Positions 37,207 through 51,066 of a stretch of DNA of 64,000 nucleotides are shown here, piece after piece. The first letter of the stretch is position 1. Every line of letters starts with the position of its first letter. The stretch is from Nymphaea colorata (taxonomy: Eukaryota > Streptophyta > Magnoliopsida > Nymphaeales > Nymphaeaceae). The stretch covers positions 26,091,315 through 26,155,314 of the forward strand of contig NC_045141.1 of the NCBI RefSeq assembly GCF_008831285.2, read 5' to 3'. The position numbers and the translations under genes are program-made. The notes beneath the pieces are model-generated. The model worked only from the letters and a program-made list of their open reading frames with translations. It did not search any database and was not told the origin of the DNA.

Positions 37207-40200
37207 ATGGAAGGCAGGGAAGCCACACGGTTAGCCTCCTCTGAGTCCCCTGTTATGATGATCGGCTCGGATACTTATGGTTCGACCTTCCAGAACAGTT
37301 CCGTGGCTACTCCACCCCAAGGTGGGGTTGTCCAACAAACGCGCATTCCATTTAGTTCAGTAGTTACTTCTGCATCTAAACCACCGGAGTCTGCGTCTCC
37401 CTATCGAGGGGATTCTTCTACACCTACCATATTCCATGGCATGAACCTGAGCGAGCCACTTAAGAAAAAGAGAGGTAGGCCAAGGAAATATGGTCCTGAT
37501 GGAACTATGGCGTTGGCTTTGTCTCCATTGTCATCAGTCCCAAGTTACTCTACACCATCTTTTAAGCGGAATAGAGGGCGGCCACCGGGATCAGGGAAAA
37601 GGCAGCAGCTGGATGCATTAGGTAGCAACCTATCTAAATATGGTAATTTATTTGGAACTTCAAGAAAACTTTGCCATGGTTCTGTTCTGACCGGATTGGT
37701 CACTAACAGGTTGTGCTGGAATTGGTTTCACTCCTCACGTAATCACTGTCAAAGCTGGAGAGGTAAGCATTATTTTGAACAATTTATTGCCACATAATTT
37801 CTTTGCATGTCCTGCTGTCGAGGAATTCTGACTGTTCATTCTGTGCAAGTTTCTTGAGTCAGATAAGAGCTGTCACAATCTTGGCCTTTTTATCTTCTTT
37901 TTTTTCTTTTCCTGAATGGAGCACATTCTCTTCTGTGATCCATTTATGTTTGGGCTTTTCGTTTATCTGATGTATGCTTGTATTTGTTTGCTACTTTCAC
38001 CATGCGCATATACATGCCCTTGTCCTGCAATTTTGGTCTCTGGGGTTGCATTGTGGGAACATGTCCTATTCCTGTTTGGTTAATTCAGAAAGCTATTTCT
38101 TGGCACAACACGTAAAAAGTATGATGCAGTTCTTAACATGCCTCAAGTATCTCGAGTTTGCTCCTCTTTGACAGTTGAGGAAACTTTCATCTGAAATCAG
38201 TTTATATTGGCTGAAAAGGTCTTTGTTATAAACTATAAAGACAGTGTCCTGGTATGTATATTATCACACCAAAGATGGGGTCATGATTTATAGGCATGAT
38301 ATTTTTTTGGCATTTTTTCAAGTTCAATTTCCAATACTGATGACTACACATGACCCACAGGTTTGGGATTAAGGAAAAATCTGGACTTTCTCATGTCTGC
38401 TTATCGATATCGTGAATCTCAACCATAATATGTTGGTATCTCACGATGTGAATATAACTTTGGAGGTTAGATCCACTCTGACCAATGTGTCTTACCCTGA
38501 TTTTTCAAGTTCAAACCCCCAAGGAAAAAGCATTGATGATCTCTGTTTGAATTGCTTGAATATTCCTATTGGACCCAGGGAATGTTCTAGTCCTGCCTAA
38601 TTTGTTTGACGACTGAGGACTTTATGGCAGAGTTGACATTTGATGATAATCATGATAAGATGCGTCCAGGACGCAAATTATGTTGGGGCCGTGGGACGTT
38701 AATACTTCTACTGAAATCACATGCTTCTGACATGAAGCGAATAATGCAGCTTCATGGAACTTGAAATTGCCCATTGATTCTATGGATTATGAATTATTAG
38801 TATTTCTATTTAGCTAGTTGAATCAGGGTTGGGTTTTTGAGCTGTAAAAGCTTGTTAATTGAGAGATCCTTTTATTGTTCTGTCACTAACACAGGAGGAT
38901 AGCCAGCCCATTCAAATCACAAATTTTAAGTTGATAATGAGATCATGAGTCCATGAAGTGGCATAAATTCTTGAGATTTCCTTTTCCCTGCTCAATATGT
39001 AGCTTTTTCTACGGTTTCCCCTGATTTTGAAGCTTCAAAAACTACCTGCAGCTTCTGTCATCGTCCTGCACTTTTATGTCATTTGGCTGCGTGCACTTCA
39101 AGCTTCGCGACAACCTGGGCCAACAGGTTTTCTTTAGTGATGGAACATTGAACTTTTCTTCAGGGAAAAGTTGAGCTAGCCTTTGCAAATGATCTCTCTC
39201 TCTCTCTCTCTCTCCCTAATGTAGAGTTCTCAAAATCTAAAACCGGGAATATATGGAGAAACGACACACACACGTTTGCCAGATTGTTTTTATTTTATTT
39301 CATGATCAGTGATGGATCAATCACTTGCAAGAGCATCATTTGCTATGTCTTCTATTGTTTTTTTCTTTATACATGATCTTTTCTGTGTTGCGTGTCAGTA
39401 TTGATCATTTTAAGTAAAATATCCTTTGGTCATTGATGAAATGTTTGCCCCCTTTCTTGGGTTGGCTGTAGCCTTCCTTACATGTTACAGATTACGAATT
39501 TACTTTTATTTATTACAATGTTTATGTAATACTCACTCTGGACTTTTCTGTTCATAGGATGTTGCCGCAAAGATTATGTCCTTTTCGCAGCAAGGTCCCA
39601 GAGCAATTTGTATTATTTCAGCTAATGGAGCTATCTCTAATGTAACTCTTCGTCAACCTGCCACCTCTGGGGGAACAGTGACCTACGAGGTTTGTCTGGA
39701 TTTCGTACCATCTTTTGGTAACAAAAATACGAAGTTCCTTTAAACTGTAATGCACGTTGCACACAACATTGAAGATGGCATATTTATGAGTGGTAGAACT
39801 TCTGAAAGATCATGGGTATACGTGTGTGCGGGCGTGTTAGAACATAAAATAGACGTTCGTTATCTGTGCGCTAGCCAGAAGTTGACTGCTTCACTTCATG
39901 ATAAACTGGGAGTGAAAAATTTTGTGTTATGTGCAGGGTCGCTTTGAGATAATCTCTTTATCAGGCTCCTTTCTGCTTACCGATTCTGGGGGCACTCGTA
40001 GCAGAACCGGGGGCCTGAGCGTATCGTTAGCAGGTCCAGATGGCCGTGTTCTGGGCGGCGGGGTAGCTGGATTGTTAATAGCAGCAACGCCTATCCAGGT
40101 TTTATTTAGTTATTCATGGAAGTGTTTTCATCTTCTAATTTCAAGTGGTGTCTCTTTTCTCGTTCATCTGCTAAATTTTTTAAACCTTCTCGGGGGCAAA

Positions 40201-40542
40201 AATTGGATGATTTTCAGTACTGACATTTGGGAAATTGATCAGTTGGTCGTGGGGAGTTTCATATCTGAAGGAAAGAAGCCGCGTCCAAGACCACCGCCTC
40301 TCAACCATGAGCCCTCGTCTGCTACACCACAAGTGTCTAACTTGGGTGCAGGTGCAGCTGCAAGTCCACCATCAAGAGGGACGATGAGCGAGTCATCTGG
40401 CGGCGCTGGTAGCCCGCTTAATCAGAGCGTCAGCACCAGCAACACCAGCCAGCCTGTCCAGACGATGCCTGCCTTTTCGGCCACCGGCTGGCCAGCGTCT
40501 CAGTCATCCGCTGGAGATCACCGACACGAAGGCAGCATGTGA
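37207..40542 (+). CDS. AHL: AT-hook motif nuclear-localized protein, clade B (two AT-hooks, five coding exons)
   Basis: Nuclear AT-rich-DNA binding protein of 353 residues. Exons: 37207-37621, 37710-37762, 39558-39689, 39937-40098, 40243-40542; all introns are GT-AG and the frame is kept throughout. Seen: Ser/Pro-rich N-terminus, AT-hook 1 with KKKRGRPRKYGPDG (86-99), AT-hook 2 with RGRPPGSGKRQQLDALG (123-139), PPC/DUF296 domain built from exons 2-5 (GFTPHVITVKAGE, AAKIMSFSQQGPRAICIISA, GRFEIISLSGSFL at 201-213, GLSVSLAGPDGRVLGGGVAG, LVVGSFISEGKKP), then a Pro/Ser/Gly-rich tail. Two hooks plus an intron-split PPC place it in clade B (AHL1-14). The first intron (88 nt) is uncertain: a donor at 37643 (67 nt) also keeps frame and would add seven residues. 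The 37622 donor gives the better family spacing (ALG-CAGIGFTPHV). Confidence 0.95.
39190..39212. repeat. (TC)n microsatellite in AHL2 intron 2
   Basis: About 11 TC units within the 1,795-bp intron 37763-39557. No exon-like sequence was seen in that intron. Confidence 0.85.
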
Positions 40543-43282
40543 CGATCACACACACTGTTACTCCTGACTCTTTATTTCTGATTGCATTTGAGATTTATTC
40601 TGGTGGCTAACAGGCGAGACTCTTTAGGGTCTGGGCCGGGTTGGTTAGAGAACTATTCTTCACATAGAAACTGTGTTATGCTTTCATTGTCTGTGCCTTT
40701 TTTAGACTCTTTTTAGGCGTTCGGAACCATACGGTGCACGAACAACTTCCTGGTTAGGCTCTCTTTGTAACCTTATTAGTTTAGAGCTCTCTCACTGTAT
40801 CACTGTCTTTGAGATATAAAGTTGGTGTGTTCTTTATTTATGCAATCATTGACTCAATTTGGGTAGCTTAACATGAGTAGCTTAATTGGCTCACGAAATG
40901 GGACGCAATTAATAACTACTTCCAAATGAAAGTGCGACCATGGAATTCTTCTCCTTTGACGATGAGAAGTATAGCATATGTCCGTCATTGCATCCACTTT
41001 TGTCCTGCCTGCCGATCTTACAAGTATCGCGAGGTGTTTTTCACAAATATAATTTAGAGATAGATGCCGAATGTTTAAATCTACAACCTTGCAAGCAAAG
41101 AACATGAAAATGGGTAATGTGTCAACCAGATTTCGTAAGTCTCATGTTTGTCAGCTTTATAAATTTTGTACAGGCATTAGGTTTTTTGTTATTCTTTTAT
41201 TACTATAAAATTTGAATTCCCATGTATGTTTTTCTTCTTTAATAGCCTGTTTGGATGGAGGGAGAAAGAGAGAAAAGAATGTAAAGAAAGGCTATCCTGT
41301 GTTTGATGACTAATTAATAAGGAGGGAAACTAATAAATGAGTTTGGGTGCAAAGAAGAATGAGGGAAAAGAAAGGAGTTTTTAATGTAATTCTCCAAGAT
41401 GGAGAGATTGAGATGGAAATGAATAGACGTTCCTTTTCTTTCCTTTCTTCTCATTTCCCTCTCCTTTGCCTTCCATCCATTCATTTCTCTCTCTTACCTT
41501 CTATTCAAACACAGAGTAAATTTAATTTAATTGAAGAGTAAATGAAAGAGATGAACAGTTAAATACGTTATTGAGAGTTGTTAAATTGGTAGTCAGTACA
41601 TCTAAACACATAGTCTGACTATGGTAAACAGATTTCTTTCCTTAATTATGCTTGAAAACTTAATTTTGTCAACAAATTTGTCGTAACGTAGGCCTGTTTG
41701 TGTAAATTTTATTAAATGTCAATCACGGTAATTCTTTGTTATGCCGTCAAACGCGTTTTCGGTAAGCTATTCCTTTCTAGATAAATTTGCACCCCTCCGG
41801 TTGTCCAATTTACTAGAACCCCTGTTAATGGTTCAGGTAATCCTCACCTCAATCCAGGTTGGATCCCAATGATATATCTTCAGATTTTATCCGGTTGTGG
41901 CTATCGAGGTCTAATTAAGAACGATTTATTTAACTTGTCGGTTCTAACTCTGTCTGCCTTTCCTATTAATACGGCTTTCAAGAATTTATCCCCGACCGTA
42001 CCAGCCGTATTCTGACTGATTACTTTTAACTCTTAAACTTTGCATTGTTAAGATCAATTAACACGTTGTTCTGACCATAATTAACAGTTAACAATCATTA
42101 TATAATTAGCAACATGCGTGTACTGATTAAAAATACTAACATGCCATGAATGAAATCATTCCTCGCTAAGGCCACGTATATAGTTTCCACAGAAGAACAC
42201 TGAAATAGTGTCTGTCATTTGTGCACAAACTTAACCTAAGTATGTACGAATTTGTCAATAACTTATGAGGTACGGACGAATATGTTATGAAAAGAACCCT
42301 TTTCTGTTAAAGGGGTGTTGTTATTTTTGCGTTAAGGAGACTCTTTCCAATGCGGTAATGCCCGGATCAAATTTGATCCACAGCGCATCCAAATGCGGAA
42401 CAAAAAAGGCTCTAGCAAAAACAATAGTAGGCCACTAAGCCTAGACCTGAGGAGGTCGGCCTAGTGGGAGCGGGCCACATCTGTTCGAAGGATACAACAG
42501 ACTCTCATGATCATCAACTCTCCGCACAAGCCTTCTTGGTGTGCCTCGTGAAAGTTGCAATCAAGGGGTTCAAGACTGCATTTCCCCTCAGACCCCTTTG
42601 AGGACAAACAAAAGGGAGAAAACAGAAATAAAAGTAACGGACATGAATGGACTTATAAATTTGTTCCAAAAGATGCACCTTCAATGTTTAAACCTTGTCC
42701 TTGAACTTGGAAAGCCTTGAAACCAACCTCCTAACCAGCTGGATGGGGAAAACCTGGAAGCAGCAGACACGAACCCAATTTTGCAAAACAGCAGCTTGAA
42801 GTCTTTCGCAATTGAAGGTATGATCCAGGACTTCCGAAGAATTAAGTACCAATGGCAATCATAGAATTTGCATAAAACATTTTCCCGTACAAACAAAATT
42901 AGCAATAACAGTAAACACGTACATAATACCCTGGTGCTACAAAATGCAAGCGGACAATAAGATTGAAAATCGGTGTTTCCCTCCCAAGAGAGGTTAACAA
43001 GAGTATATATCTACTGAGCTCTGAAGAAGCACAAAAAAAATTTACAACAGCAAGCAGAAGAAAACTCAAGCTTTCCTACCCAAAGAATATGAAAATGCAG
43101 AAATTGTATGTTCGAAAAGATGGAAAATTTAATTGCACAAGAGAAATTCCTTCTGTGATTCCGGAAGTCACCAACTTACTATTGCTTCAGAAGATATCAG
43201 AATGCCATGTTCTCTTCCACTTGATGCCTGCATTCACTTTGTCCTTTACCCACTAATTTAATTCCTCACCATCAAACGGCTG
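40543..43282. other. Convergent intergenic region between AHL2 and AP2M
   Basis: About 2.7 kb hold the 3' ends of AHL2 (plus) and AP2M (minus). The first ~300 bp look like the AHL2 3' UTR. A MITE-like element lies at 41243-41515. The plus ORF at 42963-43256 is antisense to the likely AP2M 3' UTR and has no recognisable domain. Confidence 0.6.
41243..41515. mobile_element. MITE-like element with imperfect terminal inverted repeats
   Basis: The left end CCTGTTTGGATGGAGGGAGA (41246 on) and the right end, which reads CTGTGTTTGAATAGAAGG on the opposite strand from 41514, are imperfect inverses; both run on into GAGAGAGAAA-type sequence and an AAT/ATG-rich part. The size (~270 bp), lack of coding capacity and TGTTTGGATGGAGGG-type end resemble plant non-autonomous DNA transposons. 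TTTAA occurs on both flanks but an exact target-site duplication is not clear. Confidence 0.5.
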
Positions 43283-46200
43283 CTAACATCTGATTTCATA
43301 GGACCCAGCTTTAGTGATGTAACGAACCCATTCAACAGTGTTATATCCACTCTTCTCCCACACCTGCAACATAGAAGTTTTTGTATGTTCTCAGAGTTTG
43401 CAAGCATCTAGGTGCATGTATGCGTATCAGCAGCATGTCCTTGCAGACATCTGTATGAAGAGAAAAGAGTCTTTACCTTCAGAAATCGTACTCTTAACCC
43501 AGAAGCTGTAAACATTGGAACCTGTTTGAAAGAAAAAAAATAGTTTATGGAACCTGAAAAGAATACAGGTAGCTGCCACTTCCCACCAAGTAAAACAAAA
43601 TTAAGAAATGATATCCAATAGAAAAATTCCTTAACATTATATTATTTACATTATGAGTTCACAAATTTGGGTAAAATCAAAGATAACTAGATCAGAAAGA
43701 AGAAATAAATGAAGAACTGGATATCAGCCAATGCCTCCACGAAGCATACAACACAAGGTTAAGGTGCAAGGCCTAGCATTAATCATTTCCTACGGCTCAC
43801 CCACACCTTAAAAAACAAAGCTTGGAACTGTTGTGCCACAATCGTATGACACTTTTGTAACTACATTCCATATTGCCATCTGGCCAGGCTAAACCTGGAG
43901 AGATGTGTAAGCACATTTTTTCTGGCCTGATGTCACTATGCAGGTTTCTTCAATGATCAATTGCACAAGTCAGAGCAGAGGATACAGTTACACTCATCAA
44001 AAGCGCTAGGCAGGCCAACAAGGTGGACCAGCCTAGAAGGGGCCTAGGCAGGCCAAAAAACAGTGAATGAAAGAAAAAAAAAGAGTAAAATTAAGAAGAT
44101 GAAGGTAAAAGCAAAAGAAAAAACTGCTGGGCCAGAGCAGAGGACTGCTGAAAGAATGTTGGTAGGAGGAACGAGAAATTGAAATTGGAGCAGTGAGATA
44201 CCGCAGACAATGCTACGACTTTCAGGATGAGAATCATTAATATTGACATAATATATTACACAATTTTCTTGAAGGTAACTAACCAGCACTAGCAGGTGCA
44301 CTTTCTGCAAGCGCTTCTTATAACCCCGTTTTCAAATAAAATTTCACTGTAAAAATAGAAAAAGAAGAAGAAGAATTTCTTCCTAAATCAGGATATCTTC
44401 CACCATGTTGTAGTCAATGCATTTGGTCAGTTTGTTAAAGACACCAATAATTGGAGGCATCACGGAGGCCAACTTGCCTCCTACAAGCAAATGTCCTGAA
44501 TCAAGATATCTTCCACCATGCTGTGGTCAATACATTAGAAATGGTTAGTTTGTAAAAGACACCAAAAAATAGGAGGCACCATGGAGGCCAACTGGCTCCC
44601 ATAAGCCAACTTGGAGTTTGAATGAGTCCCTATCACAAACCAAGCAGCCCCAGAAATAACAAAGTCGCACCTGGGCATGACTAGGCACATTTAGACGGCC
44701 ATTTAAGTAATTATGACTGTAGATATTAATTAGTACATATAGTTAATATTATGTAATTTATATTATATAACATATCAGATTGTCATATATAACTAAATAT
44801 ATATGTTAAAAAGTGAGCAAAACAACTACTATACATATTAAGTTATATAATATGACTAATAGTGTCCTATTTCATCATATAACATTAATCCATAGCAGTC
44901 ATTATTATATGATTTATATTATACTTTTAATGTGATTGAATACAAAATGTAAAGTTGACAGCATTGAACATTAGCGAAACTGAGAATGTATACAATAAGT
45001 TCCTAGACTCAAGTTTTCAGTTAAAAGTATCCACAACTTAAAAATGTGCACTACACCAATCTCCAGCACTAATTAGTCTTTATTAAAGAGTTTTAAGAAT
45101 CCCGCTGCTTCACTGAGTGTCTCCTCAACTTCTATGGACTAGGCACAGGCATGCCTAGTCGCCCCTAGGCATGAGCCTAGGCGAACCGACGCCTTGTGTC
45201 ACCTAAGTGCTGGACTTAGAAGATGCAAGGGGTGATGCCTCACAACATAGCCAAAAAAGTTCAAGAAAAACACTGCAGCTATGACCAGGAAACTAAAAAA
45301 TCAGCCCCGTGAAATTGCAGAGGTAGAATCAGGAAAATGCTAACAAAAATGCATAAGCATCTAATAAATGAAAGAATAGGAACCTGAAACTCCATCTGAA
45401 TAGGTGGCCTTGTCCAAGATTTCTTTTCTCCCATTGTAGAGATTAATTCTACTTCAGCACTCATGGTTGACTCAGTTTGTCCAGGAAATTTTCTTATCCT
45501 GAAAATTCAGATGCTTGAAGGCATAAGTATGAGCCTCAAAAAATGCATATCTCATTTATCAGTTTAAACTTTAAAATTAGTTACTTAGCCAACTGCAATA
45601 GAGTCAAAATGAGCAAAGAAAGTCCTAATAGGTAATCTCATCCGGCTTTGCAAATGAAATCGACATGCCAAACTTCAAAATGATACGATAAGGATGTTTC
45701 AATAAAACCATTGTATGTGACATAATAGTGCTTTCTTTCCAACTTTTGGGTGGGGCAAGTGAAAAACAAAGACATACAAAAATGTGGAAGAAAAAAATGC
45801 TCACCCACATGCTGTGAATGACAATCATCAAGCAAAATGTATATATATTAGAGTATTTTAGTTAGAGGTTTGACAGCAAAGCACTCTTTTCTCCAACAAA
45901 AAATAAATAAACTAATAAATGGGCACATGAGAACGGGAAAGAGAACATGAAACTGATGATGAAGAGGATAGATGAAATTCACTCATTTGGTTTTTAGCTC
46001 TTCTAAGTCATTATTTCACACAACACAACCCAACCTAGTACAATAACATAAAAATAGAGAAAAGAAGAAGTAACTAAATAGTGGCAATTCAAGAAATAAT
46101 GCAGATGTTCAGTTACTTACTTCCAAACTAAGCAGTCAATGGAGGCATTATACTTGGCTCGACCTGAAGTGACTTGGAAGCTTGTCTTAGCTGTCTGCTT

Positions 46201-49200
46201 TGGCACTGGCACTTTGACTACAACTCCAAGGGCAAACATTTTTGCACCAAATATGCTCTTCACCTGTAGACAAAAAAATTAACATTAACCAATATGCTAA
46301 ATGCGTTGTTTACTGTGCAAAGTGCTGCCATTTTTAATATTTCACCAACCTTCACATTTACTTCCATGCGGGTCCTACCCAATTCCTTGATTGTTGGCAA
46401 CACCCGGAATGGAAGATTGACACCCTCAGTGATGCGATACCTATGGAAAATAAACTTGTGAGAACAGACCTTATCAAATCCTTATTCATATAAGTAAATC
46501 AAATGGCAGCATTCCTACAAATGTAAGGAACACATGATGAAAAAAGTAGTAAAATAGATGAGATTGCAGAGCCAAGATAACGAGAAGAAAGATTCCCCAT
46601 ATCAGTAACTATTCAACAACATTTCAGCCCTGGAGTTCGGGTAATGAAACTCTAATTACATGACAAGATTAAATTTGGCATAGACAAAAAAAACCTCAAA
46701 AACAGATCGACATGGCCCAATCACCAACAAATGAAAAAGCGTGAAATAGGTGGAATGAAAGTTTAGGTGCCTATATCTTTTCAGGAAAAGCCTACTTAGT
46801 TGGAAACTCATGGAGGATACTGCCCTTTCCAGATAACAGGCGCAAGATTTCGTGTCAAATCCATAACTAAGGGATGGGATTCATTGACACCTGATATTCC
46901 AATGCACATGCACTCATGCAGTAATCAAGCTATAACTAAATAGTCTGGAACTGGCAAAATTGCTAAATCATATTTCACTTTAAGTGAAGGTAAGAGCACC
47001 GAACAATGAAGGTGAGATTGCCCAATGCAACACAAGCAAATTTCAATATTGAGCACCACTGCCACTTGACCATCCTATGTGCTCTTCATCGCATGGATTG
47101 TTCTGTTACATTTCACTTTTTCTGCCTTTATCTATTGTTGTAGCGGTAAGTTGTTAAACAGAAAATGTGCCATACGCCTGATACTCGAGGCCATGAGGGT
47201 TCACTGCATTTCACCTAATGTCTCTTGATCTCTTCTTAACCAATGTTACAAAGAAAAAATGTATGGACCTGATAAACAAGTTGAGAAGTCCAGATCATGG
47301 ACATCAGGTACTTCAATTCATCTGCTTCAACAAGTCTAAAATGTGATCATAAAGGACCAGAGAGAAATGAAAAGACATATTTGCAGAAAAAAAGAATTAA
47401 GCGAAGGTATGACCCACTTGCATTGCAACGTCACTTATAAACTTCAGCTTTGAGCTACATCTCTCCCGGTTCTCACCTTTCTATTTGCTTTCCAGTTTAC
47501 TTCAGAGCAGAACTTAAAAGCAATTTGTCCACAAGTTGGAGTATTCCATAATTCCTAATTCTTTGAGCAGATATGTTTAAAGACTGCATGATGGTAACAA
47601 TTTTTCATGCCTTCTTGTTCTTGCCATCTTTTTTTATTCACATCCATTTTACTAATTTGTACTCTTTACTCATTTTAAGACAGGCTGAGTACTCAATTAA
47701 GTCATACCTCAAATTCCAATAATAAGACAACTATAGACTTACAGGCTACAGCAAAGAGATCAGGAAAAAACATCTGACATCTTGCCACTCAAAATCATGT
47801 GTAGACACTAAATTCAACTATACAAGTTCCAAACCTATCATAACCAAAAAAAAAATGAAAAGAATACATAACACTGTTTCAAGCTTACTTCATCAATTCA
47901 AACTCTCCATCGGGTGGAACAAAGCTGACTGTCTTCTCTGCATTGAACCTTGTCAAATTCACACATTGATGGAATGTGACATCATCAAGCTCAATTGTCT
48001 TCCCACTGAAAAAGAAAGACAACGCCTAAAGTCAGATTTACATAAGTTTTTAAATAAATATCGCTAGCATTCAGGTTTATAAATTGAAAAATAACAGCTA
48101 TTTTGACATGATAACAGCATACAAGCATTGTGAAATGGCCACAAAATATTGGAAGTTAGAGAACCTGAAAATATCGAACTGACATTGGTTCAACAAATTC
48201 AACAGAAAAGCCCAACAGATCACTATTCATGCGATTAAAAAACTAAACAAATTTTTTTCAAAATATATTGACTTAGTGCTTCTGTCAACTTAATTTTGTT
48301 TTTGTAATCTTATCTCATACACAATTTCTTTTAAGGACCTTTACGCCTTTGCTTCATTTTGTTTACAAATCATCTTGCATTGTTAAGTCTGTTTGGCATT
48401 AAATGACAGTACCATTTTACTTGAGCTTCTATTTACTTATTTGACCTTTATTTCTTTCTTTTTCCTTTTAATTCCTTCAACTTAGTAGAAATTCAGTGTA
48501 AAAAGGAACAGCAACTGTGAGTAAAATTGATGCTTAGTATGCTACACATAAATCATAGTATCATATATTTACCAAAAATAGCATAACTTGAAATGGCAAC
48601 AAGTGATCCATCTTCAAACTATCAAAAAGAAAACTTTTCATTATTACCTTTTTGCAGGACGAGATTTCAGCTGAGATTCCTTTTCCAGACCAATTTTATC
48701 ATTCAACCCCAACTTTAAGTCAGGCATGCCAGAGAGGAAGCACTTCATGAGGATCTTTCCCGTCACGTCACAACGCAAAACAATACCTGCATTTTAGAAA
48801 ATGTTTAAATGTAATAAAAGAAAGTGGTAAAAGAAATATTATCATAAGCACAACCGACAAAGCAACATGTACCTTTTGAAGACATCAAAAGATTCACACT
48901 CTCTACAATGTCGAGAAAAACCTGCCATACATACAGCTTGAGATTTTTATGCCGAAACACACATTATGATGGTCTGAATCCTTGCAAATAAAACAAGTTA
49001 TTAATACCTCATTCTTTTTGTAAACAAGACCTTCACGGCGCCAGCCAACCGCACCTGTAACTTGCAAAGTTGCATTGGGCACTGGCTTATCTGTTGGCTG
49101 TGTAAGAAAATGAAAAGGCAAAATCAACTTAATGCTCAAAATATGATCATATTGAATGCACTGAAGTATGTACTTACCTTAGACGAAAAAGGAGACCGAA

Positions 49201-50983
49201 CACCTTCCTGTGTAATGTACAACTTCAAAATTTCAGGAGACAGATTTTGAGGGTACCCAAAGTCCATGATTTCTACGGGGAAATTTACATCAGTAGTCAA
49301 CAGTCGGTTATAAGAACAGATAGTGCTAATAATCTGACATAATTACAAAGATTAATAAGACAAGTGTTTTGTAAGAGCACCCACAAAGAAACAAAATCCC
49401 AGGATAGGTTACAGTAAGAACCCGACATATCCTGCACCATTTACTAAGCAAATATAAACATAAACAACAACAGCTTTTGTCCCCTTAAATGCATGCCATT
49501 GATGATCCAAGAATCAAATGGACGCACATACATCCACACGCAAAAACAGAAAGAACATTTATATCCAGAACGTTGTCCAAAAATTGTCTCTAACAGTTCA
49601 TCAGCATCCTCTATAGGCACATGATATTAATCAAACACCAAAATCATTGATATGATAAAATATAAAGCATGCCCTGAAATGATTTTAGACTGGGTATAAT
49701 AAATCAACCTGATAGGTCAATGCTAATTTCTTTCGTCTCTTTAATTATTTTCTTCAGTGCATAGCAGTTTAGTACTATAAACTCTCCATTTCTACAATTA
49801 GTTTATCACTGTAGTGAGTAAATCAAACAAAAGGATAACTTCTAATAGCTTCTTTGCTTAAAGCAACAGAAACTAAACACATACCATCCAAAAGTTCATA
49901 TATTAGCACGAAGTTATTCCTAATTGCATCCTCATCAAAGGCGCCACCAAAATAAGATTTAAATAGAGCAACAGCCTGTTTCACAAAAACATCAGAAGGT
50001 CAAACCACTTGTCAAAAACACTAAAATGGAGCATGAAAACATGAACACATACTTAGCCTAATCAAATTACCCAGAGGTGCAAAGACAAAGATAAAGAGAA
50101 GAAGAAGCAGCCTAAAGGGTAAGAAGCAAGTAGCTCTTTGAAAGAACAAGGGCAAAGAGAGCCATTTGAAGCCAAAAAAAAAAAGGAATAATAGTATGAA
50201 GTTGAGTAGTTCGTCAGGCAGAAAAAAAAAAATTTTGAGGCTAAAACATTTGACTATTTGAGATTCAATGACTGCATAACGGCCCTCTGAGATAGTAATT
50301 GTCTAAACCTGATGCATAATCACCACGAGATATTTTGATTGCACCAAATACCACAGAAAAAGAGATGTGGGCATCATTGTTTTCTATATGTAAAGTTCAT
50401 TTCATCGTCCAACAATTGAGGAAACTGGAAAGCTTAAAACATTGGCCTCAACTATGAACATTACCAGTGTTATGATAGAAGTTCTTAAGAAGTTAAATAT
50501 AGCAATTTTTCCCAAACCTAACCAACTTACCTCCACAATGAACTTGAATGCGCAAGCAACATTGGCATTACTGCTAACGACAATCACAATGTACACATTG
50601 CTAATTCTCATGTATATGAAAGAGCAACCACCAATCTGCCGCACAGGACATGTACCAAGTTCCTTTGTTTGCATTATATGCATTCTGAAAGCATCCACCA
50701 TGTTTCCCCTAAAAAAGTACTCAAAGTTAGTAGAGTGGTTGAGATATGGTTAGAAAAAAGAAATAAGACTTTCTATAGAAATATATCCACTGAGACGAAT
50801 CAGAAAATAAAGATGGATGTAGATTAATTCATTAAGAAACCAATGCAAACAAATGATGACCATATGCGCTCATATGAAGGTGGAGACTCACTTGATAATG
50901 AATTATTTGCCTATCCCATAGGAGCAAGAAGTTGAGACATAAATAAATAAACTTGAGACATAAATAAATACATAAATACATAA

Positions 50984-51066
<83 letters not shown>

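Noticed and set aside
42963..43256. 97-codon plus ORF next to the AP2M stop
   Set aside because: Antisense to the probable AP2M 3' UTR; no domain recognised.
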